DNA from: Devosia lacusdianchii
Lineage (GTDB): Bacteria; Pseudomonadota; Alphaproteobacteria; Rhizobiales; Devosiaceae
DNA: 64,000 nt
NCBI RefSeq assembly: GCF_022429625.1
Contig: NZ_CP092483.1
Location: 806,001-870,000, forward strand
Reading direction: 5' to 3'
The notes under the pieces are model-generated. The model saw nothing but the letters and a program-made list of their open reading frames with translations, had not been told where the DNA came from and did no database searches. Below are positions 37,606 to 46,985 of this stretch, piece after piece; the first letter of the stretch is position 1, and every line of letters starts with the position of its first letter. Made by a program: the position numbers and the translations under genes.

Positions 37606-38267
37606 ACTGGCCGCGCGATCATGATCACCTTCACGCCCAGTCGTTGCGCCGCCTCAAGCTTGGCCGAGGTCTGTCCGCCGCCCGAATTCTTGGTCACCAG
37701 ATGAGTGATTTCCTCGCGCTCCATCAGCGCGATTTCATCGGCCAGACTGTAGGGCGGCCGCTTCTGCAGCAGGCTCGCATAACGCGGCATTTCCACACTA
37801 GGCGTTTCGATGGTTCGCACCACGAATTGGCAATCGTCGCGTTCAAGAAAATGTTCGAGCCCGCTATGGCCGGTGGTCAGCAGCACATCGGCATTGGGCG
37901 GCAGCGCAGCAGCGGCTTCGGCAACGGTTTCCACCGTGGTCCAATCGGCCCCCGTGGGCTGCTCCCAGGCCGGTCGCATGTAGCGCACCAGCGGGATGCC
38001 CGCCGCCTTTGCCGCGGCGACCGCATTGATCGATATGAGGCCGGCATAGGGATGCGTAGCATCGACGAGCCGCTGCATGCCGGCGGCGCGCAGATAGGCC
38101 GCGAGGCCCGGAATGCCACCAAACCGGCCCATGCGCAATCCGCCCTCGGGCAGGATCGGATCTTGCGTGCGGCCCGCCAGCGAGGTCGTTACGTCATGGC
38201 CCATCGCCACCAGGCGGTTCGCCAACTCCCGCGCTTCCGCGGTACCGCCAAGGATCAGGATTTTCAT
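37539..38267 (-). CDS. cobK: Precorrin-6A reductase CobK
   Basis: 242 aa from ATG 38267. It begins MKILILGGTAEARELANRL, has DATHPYAGLISINAV, TTGHSGLEHFLER and ITHLVTKNSGGGQTSAKLEAA, all standard for CobK/CbiJ. It reduces precorrin-6A to precorrin-6B with NADPH. It is transcribed leftward, divergent from cobA (68 bp apart) and convergent with cobE. Confidence 0.95.
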   Translation of the reverse strand: MKILILGGTAEARELANRLVAMGHDVTTSLAGRTQDPILPEGGLRMGRFGGIPGLAAYLRAAGMQRLVDATHPYAGLISINAVAAAKAAGIPLVRYMRPAWEQPTGADWTTVETVAEAAAALPPNADVLLTTGHSGLEHFLERDDCQFVVRTIETPSVEMPRYASLLQKRPPYSLADEIALMEREEITHLVTKNSGGGQTSAKLEAAQRLGVKVIMIARPVYGPALEVATIEAAIEALGLGA

Positions 38268-38335
38268 CAGGCTTTGCAATCTCCCTTGTCCCAATGTGCC
38301 TATTCGCGCGCCGCGTCTCAAGGGTGGTCACGCTG

Positions 38336-39172
38336 ATGTTCCGGTCCATCCGCAAGCCCCGCCCTCGCGGCCACTTCGCCGCGCTCGACAGCGCCGACTT
38401 TCCGGCGCTGCAACCGGGCACGGTCTGGCTGGTCGGCGCCGGTCCGGGCGGTCCCGGCCTCGTATCGCTGCTCGCCTATCACGCCCTGGGGCAAGCCGAT
38501 GTCATCGTGCATGACGCACTGGTCTCGGCCGATCTGCTGGCGCTGGCGCCCCGCCATGCCGAGCTGGTCTTTGCCGGGAAGCGCGGCGGCAAGCCCTCAC
38601 CCAAGCAGACCGATATCTCGCTCCAGCTCATCGATCTCGCCCGATCCGGCAAGCGGGTGTTGCGCCTCAAGGGCGGCGATCCGTTCATGTTCGGACGCGG
38701 TGGCGAGGAAGCCGGGGCGCTGGCCCGTGCTGGCATCCCCTTCCGGATCGTCCCCGGCATTTCGGCCGGGCTTGGTGGCCTTGCCTATGCCGGCATTCCC
38801 ATCACCCACCGCGATACCAACCAGGCCGTCATCTTCCTCACCGGCCACGACGAATCGGGCGCCGTGCCGCAGGGCGTCGATTGGGCCGCCGTTGCCAATG
38901 CCGCGCCTGTCATCGTCATGTTCATGGCGGTCAAACATCTTGGCTCGATCACCGACAAACTGCTCGCCGCCGGACGCGATGGCGGCGACCGCGTTGCCAT
39001 CGTCTCGCATGCCGCAACGCCCCGGCAATCGATCATCGAGACCACATTGAGCGCTGCTGGCGACCTTCGCGACGTGCCGACCCCGGCCATCGTCGTCCTC
39101 GGCCCGGTCAGCGCCTATCGTGGCTCGCTGGATTGGTATGTCGCCGAAGCGCGGAGGCATGTCTTTGGCTGA
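38336..39172 (+). CDS. cobA: Uroporphyrinogen-III C-methyltransferase (SUMT)
   Basis: 278 aa from ATG 38336. It carries GTVWLVGAGPGGPGLVSLLA, RLKGGDPFMFGRGGEEAGAL, and the VPGISAGLGGLAYAGIPITHR segment of the family. It makes precorrin-2 from uroporphyrinogen III, the branch point to cobalamin. An N-terminal ~40-residue extension (SIRKPRPRGHFAALD) precedes the domain. It overlaps cobB by 14 bp. Confidence 0.94.
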   Translation: MFRSIRKPRPRGHFAALDSADFPALQPGTVWLVGAGPGGPGLVSLLAYHALGQADVIVHDALVSADLLALAPRHAELVFAGKRGGKPSPKQTDISLQLIDLARSGKRVLRLKGGDPFMFGRGGEEAGALARAGIPFRIVPGISAGLGGLAYAGIPITHRDTNQAVIFLTGHDESGAVPQGVDWAAVANAAPVIVMFMAVKHLGSITDKLLAAGRDGGDRVAIVSHAATPRQSIIETTLSAAGDLRDVPTPAIVVLGPVSAYRGSLDWYVAEARRHVFG

Positions 39173-40460
39173 TCCGCGTGGCATCGTCATCGCCGCCCCA
39201 CGCTCGGGCTCTGGCAAGACCGTCATCACGCTCGGCATCCTCGCCGCCCTGCGCCGGCGTGGACTGATCGTCGCGCCTGCCAAGACGGGCCCCGATTACA
39301 TCGATCCGGCCTTCCTCGGTCGCGCCGCCATGCGCGACGCCGTCAACCTCGACCCCTGGGCCATGAGCCCGCGCCGGCTCAAGACACTGGCCCAAACCCA
39401 GACTACCGGTGCCGATCTGCTACTGGTCGAAGGCGTCATGGGCCTGTTCGACAGCGCTGCCGACGGCTTCGGCTCAACCGGCGATCTGGCGCAGATGCTC
39501 GAATTGCCGGTCGTGCTCGTTGTCGATGCCGAGCGCCAGAGCCAATCCGTGGCGCCGCTGGTCGCCGGCTTCGCCAATTGGCGCGTCGGCGTGCGCGTCG
39601 CCGGCGTGATCCTCAACCGCGTCGCCTCGATGAAGCACGAGCGCATGCTGCTCGACGCCCTGGTCGGAACCGGCATCCCCTGCCTCGGCGCCATTCCCCG
39701 CAATCCGGCGCTTGTTGTACCCGAGCGCCATCTCGGCCTGGTGCTGCCGGGCGAAGTCGCCACGTTCGAGACCTTCCTCGACGTCGCCGCCGAAGCCATC
39801 GGCGATTTCATCGATCTACCCCGCCTGCTATCCCTCGCCACCCCTCTGCCGGATGTCGAAGCCACCGCCCCCGCACTGCCCCCCCTGGGCCAGCGCATCG
39901 CCATCGCCCGCGACGACGCCTTCGCCTTTCTCTATCCGCACCTGCTCGACGACTGGCGGCTCATGGGCGCAGAACTAAGCTTCTTCTCCCCCCTGGCCGA
40001 CGAACCACCATCCGCCGACGCCGATGCCATCTTCCTCCCCGGCGGCTATCCCGAACTCCATGGCGGCAAGCTGGCCGCCGCGATCCGCTTCAAATCCGGC
40101 CTTTTCGCCGCCCGTGACCGCCATGCGCTGATCTACGGCGAGTGCGGTGGCTTCATGGTGCTTGGCGATGCTCTGGTCGACAAATCCGGCCATGCGCACG
40201 CCATGGCCGGCCTGCTCCCCGTCACCACCCGCATCGATCGCCCCAAGCGCATCCTCGGCTATCGCCGCCTGATCCAGTCCGGCGACCTGCCCTGGCCGGG
40301 CCACCTCAATGGCCATGAGTTCCATTACTCGTCCGCCAAGCAGTCCCGCCTCCCCCCGCTCTTCGCAGCCACCGACGCCCTGGGCGAGGCCATGCCACCC
40401 ATGGGCGCCGTCATTGGCCGGGTCATGGGGTCTTACGCCCACGTGATTGATGCGGCATAA
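39159..40460 (+). CDS. cobB: Cobyrinate / hydrogenobyrinate a,c-diamide synthase CobB
   Basis: 433 aa from ATG 39159; a TTG at 39165 is at better SD distance from GGAGG. The N-terminal ATPase domain has [16 protein letters not shown] and [12 protein letters not shown]; the C-terminal glutamine amidotransferase domain has [15 protein letters not shown] and the nucleophile in [14 protein letters not shown]. It amidates side chains a and c. Part of the rightward cobA-cobB-cobQ-cbiB operon. Confidence 0.95.
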   Translation: MSLADPRGIVIAAPRSGSGKTVITLGILAALRRRGLIVAPAKTGPDYIDPAFLGRAAMRDAVNLDPWAMSPRRLKTLAQTQTTGADLLLVEGVMGLFDSAADGFGSTGDLAQMLELPVVLVVDAERQSQSVAPLVAGFANWRVGVRVAGVILNRVASMKHERMLLDALVGTGIPCLGAIPRNPALVVPERHLGLVLPGEVATFETFLDVAAEAIGDFIDLPRLLSLATPLPDVEATAPALPPLGQRIAIARDDAFAFLYPHLLDDWRLMGAELSFFSPLADEPPSADADAIFLPGGYPELHGGKLAAAIRFKSGLFAARDRHALIYGECGGFMVLGDALVDKSGHAHAMAGLLPVTTRIDRPKRILGYRRLIQSGDLPWPGHLNGHEFHYSSAKQSRLPPLFAATDALGEAMPPMGAVIGRVMGSYAHVIDAA

Positions 40461-40467
40461 GGCTGCC

Positions 40468-41931
40468 ATGGCTAAATCCTTGATGTTCATGGGCACCGGG
40501 TCCGATGTCGGCAAGTCGCTGATCGTCGCCGGCCTCTGCCGCGCTTTGAGCAATCGCGGCCTCAGCGTCGCGCCGTTCAAGCCGCAGAACATGAGCAACA
40601 ATGCCGCCGTCACATCGGACGGCGGCGAGATCGGCCGCGCCCAGGCGCTGCAGGCACGGGCCTCCCGCCGCGATCCGATCACTGCCATGAACCCCGTCCT
40701 GCTCAAGCCCGAGCAGGAAACCGGCTCGCAAGTTGTCGTCCGCGGCCAGCGACGCGCCTCCATGTCGGCGCGCACCTATTGGGCCGAGCGCGGCAAGCTG
40801 ATGCCCGAGGTGCTCGGGGCCTTCCACGAATTGGCGGCCACCGCCGATTTTGTCATTGTCGAAGGCGCCGGCAGCGCCTCCGAGGTCAATCTGCGCGCCA
40901 ATGATCTCGCCAATTTCGGCTTTGCCCAAGCGGCTGGCGTGCCGGTCGTGCTGGTCGGCGACATCCACCGCGGCGGCGTCATCGCCTCGCTTATCGGCAC
41001 GTTCGCGGTCATCGATCCTGCCGACGCTGCCCGCATCAAGGCCACACTGATCAACAAGTTCCAGGGCGATCCTAGCCTCTTCACCGATGGCGTCGCCTTC
41101 ATCCGCGAACGCACCGGCCTGCCCTGCTTCGGCCCCGTATCCTGGTTCGCCGACGCCGCCAAACTCCCCGCCGAAGACGTGCTCGCGCTGGAGGACTACA
41201 CCGCAGATAGGGCAGGGACCTTCACCATCGCCGTGCCCCGCCTGCCGCGCATCGCCAATTTCGACGACCTCGACCCGCTCCGCGCCGAGCCGGGCGTCAG
41301 CGTCGTCCTGGTCGAGCCCGGCTTGCCCCTGCCGCGCCATGCCGACCTGATCATCCTCCCCGGCTCCAAGGCCACCCGTAGCGACCTCGCCGCCCTGCGT
41401 GCCAATGGTTGGGATATCGATATAGCCGCCCACCACCGCGCCGGCGGCTCGATCCTCGGCATTTGTGGCGGCTACCAGATGCTGGGCAAATCGATCGCCG
41501 ATCCGGACGGCCTCGAAGGCGCGCCTGGCGTCAGCGATGGCCTGGGCCTGCTCGATGTCGAGACCGTGCTCGGTCCGGTCAAGCAGTTGCGAGTCGAAAA
41601 CGCCACCCATCTGGCCTCGGGCCAACCCATCGCCGGCTACCACATGCATATGGGCGTAACCTCCGGCGCTGACCGAGCCCGCCCCTTCACCGTCGTAGTC
41701 GCCGCCAACGAAGGCGCTATCAGCCCCGATGGCCGGGTGCAGGGCACCTACCTCCACGGCCTCTTCGTCGCCGACGGCTTCCGGCGCGCCTATCTCGGCA
41801 ACGCCGCCAGTCCCGACCTCGCTTACGAAGCCGGCATCGAAACCACCCTTGACGCGCTGGCCGAGCATCTCGAAAAGCACCTCGATATCGATGCGCTCAT
41901 GGCTCTGGCCGAACCGGTGAGGTTGGATTGA
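40468..41931 (+). CDS. cobQ: Cobyric acid synthase CobQ
   Basis: 487 aa from ATG 40468. N-terminal [18 protein letters not shown] and [14 protein letters not shown] are typical; the amidotransferase nucleophile is in [12 protein letters not shown], with the His of GTYLHGLF. It amidates four side chains (b, d, e, g) of adenosylcobyrinate diamide. It is 7 bp after cobB and its TGA overlaps the cbiB ATG. Confidence 0.96.
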   Translation: MAKSLMFMGTGSDVGKSLIVAGLCRALSNRGLSVAPFKPQNMSNNAAVTSDGGEIGRAQALQARASRRDPITAMNPVLLKPEQETGSQVVVRGQRRASMSARTYWAERGKLMPEVLGAFHELAATADFVIVEGAGSASEVNLRANDLANFGFAQAAGVPVVLVGDIHRGGVIASLIGTFAVIDPADAARIKATLINKFQGDPSLFTDGVAFIRERTGLPCFGPVSWFADAAKLPAEDVLALEDYTADRAGTFTIAVPRLPRIANFDDLDPLRAEPGVSVVLVEPGLPLPRHADLIILPGSKATRSDLAALRANGWDIDIAAHHRAGGSILGICGGYQMLGKSIADPDGLEGAPGVSDGLGLLDVETVLGPVKQLRVENATHLASGQPIAGYHMHMGVTSGADRARPFTVVVAANEGAISPDGRVQGTYLHGLFVADGFRRAYLGNAASPDLAYEAGIETTLDALAEHLEKHLDIDALMALAEPVRLD

Positions 41932-42893
41932 TGCAGGCTTTCGTTGCGCCCCTGGCTTTGCTGGTTGAACGCTGGCTCGGTTACCCGCAGCGCCTCGTCG
42001 ACCTCATCGGTCATCCGGTGATCTGGATGGGTCGCTTCATCACCTTCATGGAAAAGGGCGTCGACAAGCGCGAACGCACCCCGCGCCAGCGCCGCGATGC
42101 CGGCATTTTCACCCTGGCCGTACTGCTCATCGTCACGTTGGCCATCGCCCTGCTGGTGCAGCAGACACTGCGCTCCATGCCCCTCGGCTGGGCGCTCGAA
42201 ATCCTTGTTGCCACACCCTTCCTCGCCCAGAAGGAACTGGGCCGTGCCGTGGAAGCCGTGTCGACGGCCCTGCTGACCTCGCTCCAGGCCGGTCGTGAGG
42301 CGGTAAGCCACATCGTCGGCCGCGATCCCGATACCCTCGACGAGGCCGGCGTCGCCCGCGCTGCCGTCGAGACCCTGGCCGAGAGCACGTCCGATGGCGT
42401 CGTCGCGCCCTGGTTCTGGCTGGTTCTGCTCGGTCTGCCAGGCATCGCGCTCTACAAGGCCATCAACACCGCCGATTCCATGATCGGCCATATGAACGAG
42501 CGCTACCGGGACTACGGCTGGGCCGCCGCCAAGCTCGACGACCTGGTCAATCTCATTCCCGCCCGCCTGTCGGCGGTCCTGGTCACGATAGCCTGCTTCT
42601 TCGTCCCCGGCGCCAGTCCGTCGAAAGCCTGGCAGGCAGCAAGGCGTGACGCCCGCAAGCACAAGTCGCCCAATTCCGGCTGGCCCGAAGCCGCCTTCGC
42701 CGGCGCATTAGACCTGTCGCTGGGCGGCCCGCGCACCTATGATGGCGAACTGGTGGACCTGCCCACTATGGGCGACGGCGACACCCGCCTCGGCCCCTAC
42801 CACATCGCCCGCGCCATCACACTTTATCGCATGACCCTCAACGTGCTGCTGGCCCTGAGTCTCGCCATCGCGCTCTTGATGCTGGCGGCTTGA
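41931..42893 (+). CDS. cobD: Adenosylcobinamide-phosphate synthase (CobD/CbiB)
   Basis: 320 aa with about five membrane helices. It has HPVIWMGRFI, the ARAAVETLAESTSDGVVAPWFW core, and KAINTADSMIGHMNERY, all CbiB hallmarks. It attaches aminopropanol (phosphate) to adenosylcobyric acid at the inner membrane. In the nomenclature of the aerobic pathway the gene is cobD; in Salmonella it is cbiB. Last gene of the operon. Confidence 0.94.
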   Translation: MQAFVAPLALLVERWLGYPQRLVDLIGHPVIWMGRFITFMEKGVDKRERTPRQRRDAGIFTLAVLLIVTLAIALLVQQTLRSMPLGWALEILVATPFLAQKELGRAVEAVSTALLTSLQAGREAVSHIVGRDPDTLDEAGVARAAVETLAESTSDGVVAPWFWLVLLGLPGIALYKAINTADSMIGHMNERYRDYGWAAAKLDDLVNLIPARLSAVLVTIACFFVPGASPSKAWQAARRDARKHKSPNSGWPEAAFAGALDLSLGGPRTYDGELVDLPTMGDGDTRLGPYHIARAITLYRMTLNVLLALSLAIALLMLAA

Positions 42894-42902
42894 AGGTTCG
42901 AA

Positions 42903-42923
42903 CACCCTCGGGCTTGACCCGAG
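42903..42923. repeat. Single-arm copy of the CTTGACC palindrome
   Basis: ACCCTCGGGCTTGACCCGAG lies between the convergent cbiB and cobP genes. Only one arm of the long elements is present. Confidence 0.7.
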
Positions 42924-42951
42924 TCAGTCTCAACGCGGCACGACGCCTTCC

Positions 42952-43506
42952 TCAGGCCTCGTGTATCCGCGCCTCCGTCTGCACCGGCGCCTCGCCCTTG
43001 AGCGTCATCGGCAGGCCCGCGACGATGAAATAGACATCGTCGCAGATCTGGGCGAGCCGCTGATGCGCCGCCCCCGCCAGGTCGCGGAACGTGCGGGCCA
43101 TGGCATTATCGGGCACGATGCCGAGCCCGACCTCGTTGCTGACCAGGATGATCTTGGCGGTCTTGACCTGAACCAGCGTGGCGCCCAGCTCGCTCACATG
43201 CTGGGAAACATCCTCGTTGGCGACAAGCAGGTTGGTGATCCACAGCGTCAGGCAGTCGACGAGGATAACGTCATGATGCTTCGCCGCCTTGAGCAGCGCG
43301 TCCGATACGGCCACCGGCTCCTCGATAGTGGTGAAGCGGCCGCCTCGCACCGCCCGATGGCTGGCGACTCGATCGCGCATTTCGGCATCAAGCGCTTCGG
43401 CCGTTGCCAGATAGGCCGGCTTGCTGCCCGAGCGCATGGCGAGGCTTTCCGTGAAGGCGGTCTTTCCCGAGCGTGCTCCGCCCAGCACAAGCACATGTCG
43501 TGTCAT
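42952..43506 (-). CDS. cobP: Adenosylcobinamide kinase / guanylyltransferase CobP (CobU)
   Basis: 184 aa from ATG 43506. It opens MTRHVLVLGGARSGKTAF (P-loop), then YLATAEALDAEMRDRVASHRA (active-site His of the guanylylation), LVDCLTLWITNL, and VSNEVGLGIVP. It phosphorylates and activates adenosylcobinamide for nucleotide loop assembly. Transcribed leftward. A 34-codon upstream ORF (ATG 43607) ends in ATGA overlap with this start, which is probably coincidental. Confidence 0.95.
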   Translation of the reverse strand: MTRHVLVLGGARSGKTAFTESLAMRSGSKPAYLATAEALDAEMRDRVASHRAVRGGRFTTIEEPVAVSDALLKAAKHHDVILVDCLTLWITNLLVANEDVSQHVSELGATLVQVKTAKIILVSNEVGLGIVPDNAMARTFRDLAGAAHQRLAQICDDVYFIVAGLPMTLKGEAPVQTEARIHEA

Positions 43507-43535
43507 CGTCCGATCTCCTGATACCCGCCGCCGCG

Positions 43536-43627
43536 CGGAGCCTGGCAACAAATGAAGCCAACCTGCAATGGGTTGCGCGCCCTTCGCAGGCAAGCCATGC
43601 GAGGCATGCCCTTGGCAGGCGTTTTTT
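43536..43627 (+). ncRNA. Possible structured RNA with terminator-like end
   Basis: GCCTGGC (43540-43546) can pair with GGCAGGC (43614-43620) with one mismatch, enclosing two hairpins: CCTGC..GCAGG (43562-43590, with inner GGG/CCC) and CATGC-GAG-GCATG (43596-43608). TTTTTT follows at 43622. Near-identical direct repeats, GCCCTTCGCAGGC and GCCCTTGGCAGGC, occur. It could be a small RNA, a terminator, or, on the other strand, a leader of cobP. No family assigned. Confidence 0.35.
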
Positions 43628-43705
43628 GTGCCTTATTCTACTTTCGTCTTAGCTGCTTTCGCATTATGGTCCGCGCGAAAATGAGACCCTAGAATCTGTC
43701 TAAAA

Positions 43706-43749
43706 GCGTTTCCAGCAAAAGTGGATGCCGGCTTTCCGTCCGGAGACGC
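43706..43749. repeat. Rhizobiales-type dispersed palindrome
   Basis: GCGTTTCC (43706-43713) and GGAGACGC (43742-43749) form imperfect outer arms around CAAAAGTGGATGCCGGCTTT. This layout recalls an abundant intergenic sequence of rhizobial genomes (from memory). It lies 29 bp before the sugar-kinase start. Confidence 0.55.
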
Positions 43750-43778
43750 ATCAAACCCAAGACCGGGAGATTCCTCGC

Positions 43779-44714
43779 GTGACCAGATACTACCTTGGCG
43801 TTGATGGGGGCGGTACCAATTGCCGCGTGCGTCTGGCCGATGAGCATCTGAATACGCTGGCTGAAGTCAAGAACGGCCGCTCCAATCTGCAGATCGACGA
43901 TGGCGAGCCCGCCTTTAAGGCTATCAGCGACGGAACGCGCGACGTGTTCAAGGCTGCGGGCATCGACTACGCCGAAACCGCCAACACCTATGCCTGCTTC
44001 GGCATGGCTGGCGGGCGTATGGATTCGGCCCGCGCCGAGTTTGCCGCGCGGCCGTGGCCCTTCGCCGGGGTCAAGGTCTATGACGATATCGATATCGCCC
44101 ATGCCGGCGCCCTGGGCGGCGGCGAGGGTGGCGTCATCATCGTCGGCACCGGCTCGGCTGCCATGTCCATCGTGTCGGGCAAACGCTATCAGGCTGGCGG
44201 CTGGGGCTTTCCCACCGGCGACCAGATGAGTGGCGCCATCCTGGGCCGCGAATTGATGCGCTATTCGGTCGAAGCCGAAGACGGGCTGGTCGAAGGCTCG
44301 CCGCTCACCAAGGCGGTGATTGCCCAGCTGGGCGGCGACAATCAGGCCGTGATGGCCTGGGCCTTTGCTACTGCGCTCAACCTGCGCATCATCAGCGAGG
44401 ATGGCTCGGAAGGGTGCGATGATGCCCTGATCGGCCGGGCGCCCGCCGAATTCGGCAAGCTGATGCCGCTCTTCATCGACTACCTCGAAAAGGGTGACCC
44501 GGTGGCTCAGAAGATGCTCGACATCGAGCTGGGCTATATCGACACCTATGCCCGCTGGTTCAAGCGGCACGGCGCTGAGATCATGGCCGTTGTCGGCGGC
44601 TTCGGTCAGCGACTATTCCCCATCCTTACCGAGCGCTACGGCGACTTCGTCGCGCTGCCCAAATTCGAACCGCTGCATGGCGCCGTCATCCTCGCCAAGC
44701 AGAACTTCGCCTGA
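43779..44714 (+). CDS. BadF/BcrA family ATPase, probable N-acetylglucosamine kinase
   Basis: 311 aa from GTG 43779 with a GGGAGA SD. The ASKHA phosphate loops are visible: YYLGVDGGGTNCRVRL (phosphate 1), CFGMAGG, and IIVGTGSAAM with GGWGFPTGDQMSGAILGRE (connect/adenosine). The domain matches BadF/BadG/BcrA/BcrD proteins such as eukaryotic NAGK. It phosphorylates an amino sugar or glucose. It precedes zwf by 27 bp, so it may feed the Entner-Doudoroff route in this operon. Exact substrate not certain. Confidence 0.82.
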   Translation: MTRYYLGVDGGGTNCRVRLADEHLNTLAEVKNGRSNLQIDDGEPAFKAISDGTRDVFKAAGIDYAETANTYACFGMAGGRMDSARAEFAARPWPFAGVKVYDDIDIAHAGALGGGEGGVIIVGTGSAAMSIVSGKRYQAGGWGFPTGDQMSGAILGRELMRYSVEAEDGLVEGSPLTKAVIAQLGGDNQAVMAWAFATALNLRIISEDGSEGCDDALIGRAPAEFGKLMPLFIDYLEKGDPVAQKMLDIELGYIDTYARWFKRHGAEIMAVVGGFGQRLFPILTERYGDFVALPKFEPLHGAVILAKQNFA

Positions 44715-44741
44715 AACTCGCGTCAAACAGGGACTAGCCCA

Positions 44742-46223
44742 GTGTCCAGCCGTATCATTCCCGTCCAGCCCTTCGACTATGTGGTGTTCGGCGCCACGGG
44801 TGACCTGACCAAGCGCAAGCTGATCCCGGCGCTCTACCATCGCTTCAAGGATGGTCAGTTCGACGAGCAGAGCCGCATTATCGGCGCCTCGCGCTCCAAG
44901 CTGTCAGATGCCGAGTTCCAGAAGGCGGCCCGCGACGCCATCACCCAGTTCGTCGAAAAGGAATATCAGGACGAAAAGGTCATCGACCGCTTCGTCAAGA
45001 TTTTCTCCTATGTTCCTGTCGATGCCAGCAATCCCGAAGGCTCGGGCGACCTCGGCAAGGCGTTGCGCGATGACCCCAAGATCATCCGCGCCTTCTATCT
45101 CGCTGTCGCCCCCGACCTGTTCGAACCGATCGCCGAATATCTGTCCAAGAAGAAGCTCTATCGCCGCGACGCCCGCGTCGTGATCGAGAAGCCGCTTGGG
45201 CACGACCTGACCTCGTCGATGGAAATCAACGACGGCGTCGCCAAGATTTTCAAGGAAGATCAGGTCTACCGCATCGACCACTATCTCGGCAAAGAAACGG
45301 TGCAAAACCTGTTGGCCCTGCGCTTTGCCAATACGCTGTTCGAGCCGATCTGGAATTCTGCCCATATCGACCACGTCCAGCTCACCGTGGCTGAATCGGT
45401 CGGCGCCGGCACGCGCGGCTACTACGACGAATCCGGCGCCCTGCGCGACATGATCCAGAACCACATGCTGCAACTGCTGTGCCTGGTTGCCATGGAGCCA
45501 CCCGCATCCGACGATGCCAACGCCCTGCGCGACGAAAAGCTCAAGGTGCTGCGCGCGCTGCGCCCCATCGTCAACGGCGATGTCGCCAAGAATACCGTGC
45601 GCGGCCAGTATAAGGGCGTGAAGTCCGAGGCCACCTCGGTCGCCGGCTATCAGGAAGAGCTTCCCGAGGAAAAGCGCGGCAGCCGCACCGAGACCTTTGT
45701 GGCGCTCAAGGCCGAGGTCGAGAACTGGCGCTGGTCCGGCGTGCCGTTCTACTTCCGCACTGGCAAGCGCATGGCTAGCCGCGCCTCGGAAATCTGCATC
45801 CAGTTCAAGCCGATCCCGCATTCGATCTTCGATCATGCCGAGGGCGCGCCCAAGGCCAACAAGCTCATCATCCGCCTGCAGCCCGACGAGGGCGTCAAGC
45901 TGATGATGATGATCAAGGACCCGGGCCCGGGCGGCATGCGCCTGCGCGAAGTGCCGCTGAACCTGAGCTTTGCCCAGACCTTCTCCGAGCGCACGCCGGA
46001 AGCCTATGAGCGTCTGCTGCTCGACGTTATCCGTGGCAACCAGACCCTGTTCATGCGCCGCGACGAACTCGAAGCCGCCTGGAAGTGGGTCGACCCGATC
46101 CGCGAAGCCTGGGACCGCTCGAGCGAACCGCCGCAATCCTATGTCGCCGGCACCTGGGGCCCTAGCGGTTCCATCGCCTTGATCGAACGAGACGGCCGCA
46201 CCTGGTATGAGGACGACAACTAG
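44742..46223 (+). CDS. zwf: Glucose-6-phosphate 1-dehydrogenase
   Basis: 493 aa from GTG 44742. N-terminal VVFGATGDLTKRKLIPALY binds NADP; the active-site RIDHYLGKE motif is complete; FYFRTGKRM and RLQPDEGV follow. It oxidises glucose 6-phosphate to the lactone. It is joined to pgl by a 1-bp overlap (TAGTG). Confidence 0.97.
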   Translation: MSSRIIPVQPFDYVVFGATGDLTKRKLIPALYHRFKDGQFDEQSRIIGASRSKLSDAEFQKAARDAITQFVEKEYQDEKVIDRFVKIFSYVPVDASNPEGSGDLGKALRDDPKIIRAFYLAVAPDLFEPIAEYLSKKKLYRRDARVVIEKPLGHDLTSSMEINDGVAKIFKEDQVYRIDHYLGKETVQNLLALRFANTLFEPIWNSAHIDHVQLTVAESVGAGTRGYYDESGALRDMIQNHMLQLLCLVAMEPPASDDANALRDEKLKVLRALRPIVNGDVAKNTVRGQYKGVKSEATSVAGYQEELPEEKRGSRTETFVALKAEVENWRWSGVPFYFRTGKRMASRASEICIQFKPIPHSIFDHAEGAPKANKLIIRLQPDEGVKLMMMIKDPGPGGMRLREVPLNLSFAQTFSERTPEAYERLLLDVIRGNQTLFMRRDELEAAWKWVDPIREAWDRSSEPPQSYVAGTWGPSGSIALIERDGRTWYEDDN

Positions 46224-46918
46224 TGACCATCGAACGCCGCACCTTCGCCGATAAGCCCACCCTCGCCATCGAATTGGCCGAGGCCGTTGCCGAGCGCATT
46301 CGGACGGCAATCGCGGAGCGCGGCTCGGCGGCAATCGCGGTCAGCGGCGGCTCGACGCCAGCTAGATTCTTCCAGTCGCTGGGTAAGACCAAGGATATCG
46401 ACTGGTCCAAGGTCATCGTGACCTTGGTCGACGAGCGCTGGGTCGACGAAACCAGCGACCGCTCCAATGCGCTGCTTGTCAACGAGCGCATGTTGCAGGG
46501 CCCAGCCGCCGTGGCCCGCTTCTTCCCGCTCTATTCCGGCGGTGACGAGCCCGACATCGCCGGTGTTGCCAAGACGAATGCGTTGCTGGCCGATCTGCCG
46601 CAGCCCTTCGCGGCGGTTGTCCTCGGCATGGGCAATGACGGGCACACGGCGTCGTTCTTCCCCGGCGGCGACACGCTGGCCGAAGCTCTGGCTTCGCCCG
46701 GTCCGACCATCGCCATCCGGGCGCCCGGCGCGGGCGAGCCGCGTATCACCTTTACCCTTCCGCGTCTCCTCCACACGGATGGGTTGTACCTTCACATCGA
46801 AGGGGAGGAAAAGGCCGCCGTTCTCGACACGGCTTTGGGTGATGGTCCCATCGAGGACATGCCCATCCGCGCCGTCTTGCGGTCCGGCCATGCTGTAAAC
46901 GTCTACTGGTGCCCATAG
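46223..46918 (+). CDS. pgl: 6-phosphogluconolactonase
   Basis: 231 aa from GTG 46223. It has AIAVSGGSTPARFFQSL, VTLVDERWVDETSDRSNALLV and VVLGMGNDGHTASFFPGGD, the three DevB/Pgl signatures. It hydrolyses 6-phosphogluconolactone. It is translationally coupled to zwf and precedes edd. Confidence 0.96.
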   Translation: MTIERRTFADKPTLAIELAEAVAERIRTAIAERGSAAIAVSGGSTPARFFQSLGKTKDIDWSKVIVTLVDERWVDETSDRSNALLVNERMLQGPAAVARFFPLYSGGDEPDIAGVAKTNALLADLPQPFAAVVLGMGNDGHTASFFPGGDTLAEALASPGPTIAIRAPGAGEPRITFTLPRLLHTDGLYLHIEGEEKAAVLDTALGDGPIEDMPIRAVLRSGHAVNVYWCP

Positions 46919-46958
46919 TCCCCTTCGCGATCCCCAATTGACCGCCTAGGCCACGAAA

Positions 46959-46985
46959 GGGCTCCAGCTACAAAGGAGCCGCCCC
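46959..46985 (+). promoter_or_regulatory. Hairpin holding the edd ribosome binding site
   Basis: GGCTCC (46960-46965) pairs with GGAGCC (46975-46980); the AAAGGAG SD of edd lies in the right arm, 5 bp before the ATG. This could lower edd initiation unless opened. Weak stem; inference only. Confidence 0.35.

Noticed and set aside
40423..41880. 485-codon minus-strand ORF opposite cobQ
   Set aside because: Antisense shadow with no recognisable domain; cobQ is unambiguous.
43504..43607. 34-codon ORF upstream of cobP ending in an ATGA overlap
   Set aside because: The overlap is suggestive of a leader peptide, but the ORF lies in the structured segment, lacks an SD and has no regulatory codon run.
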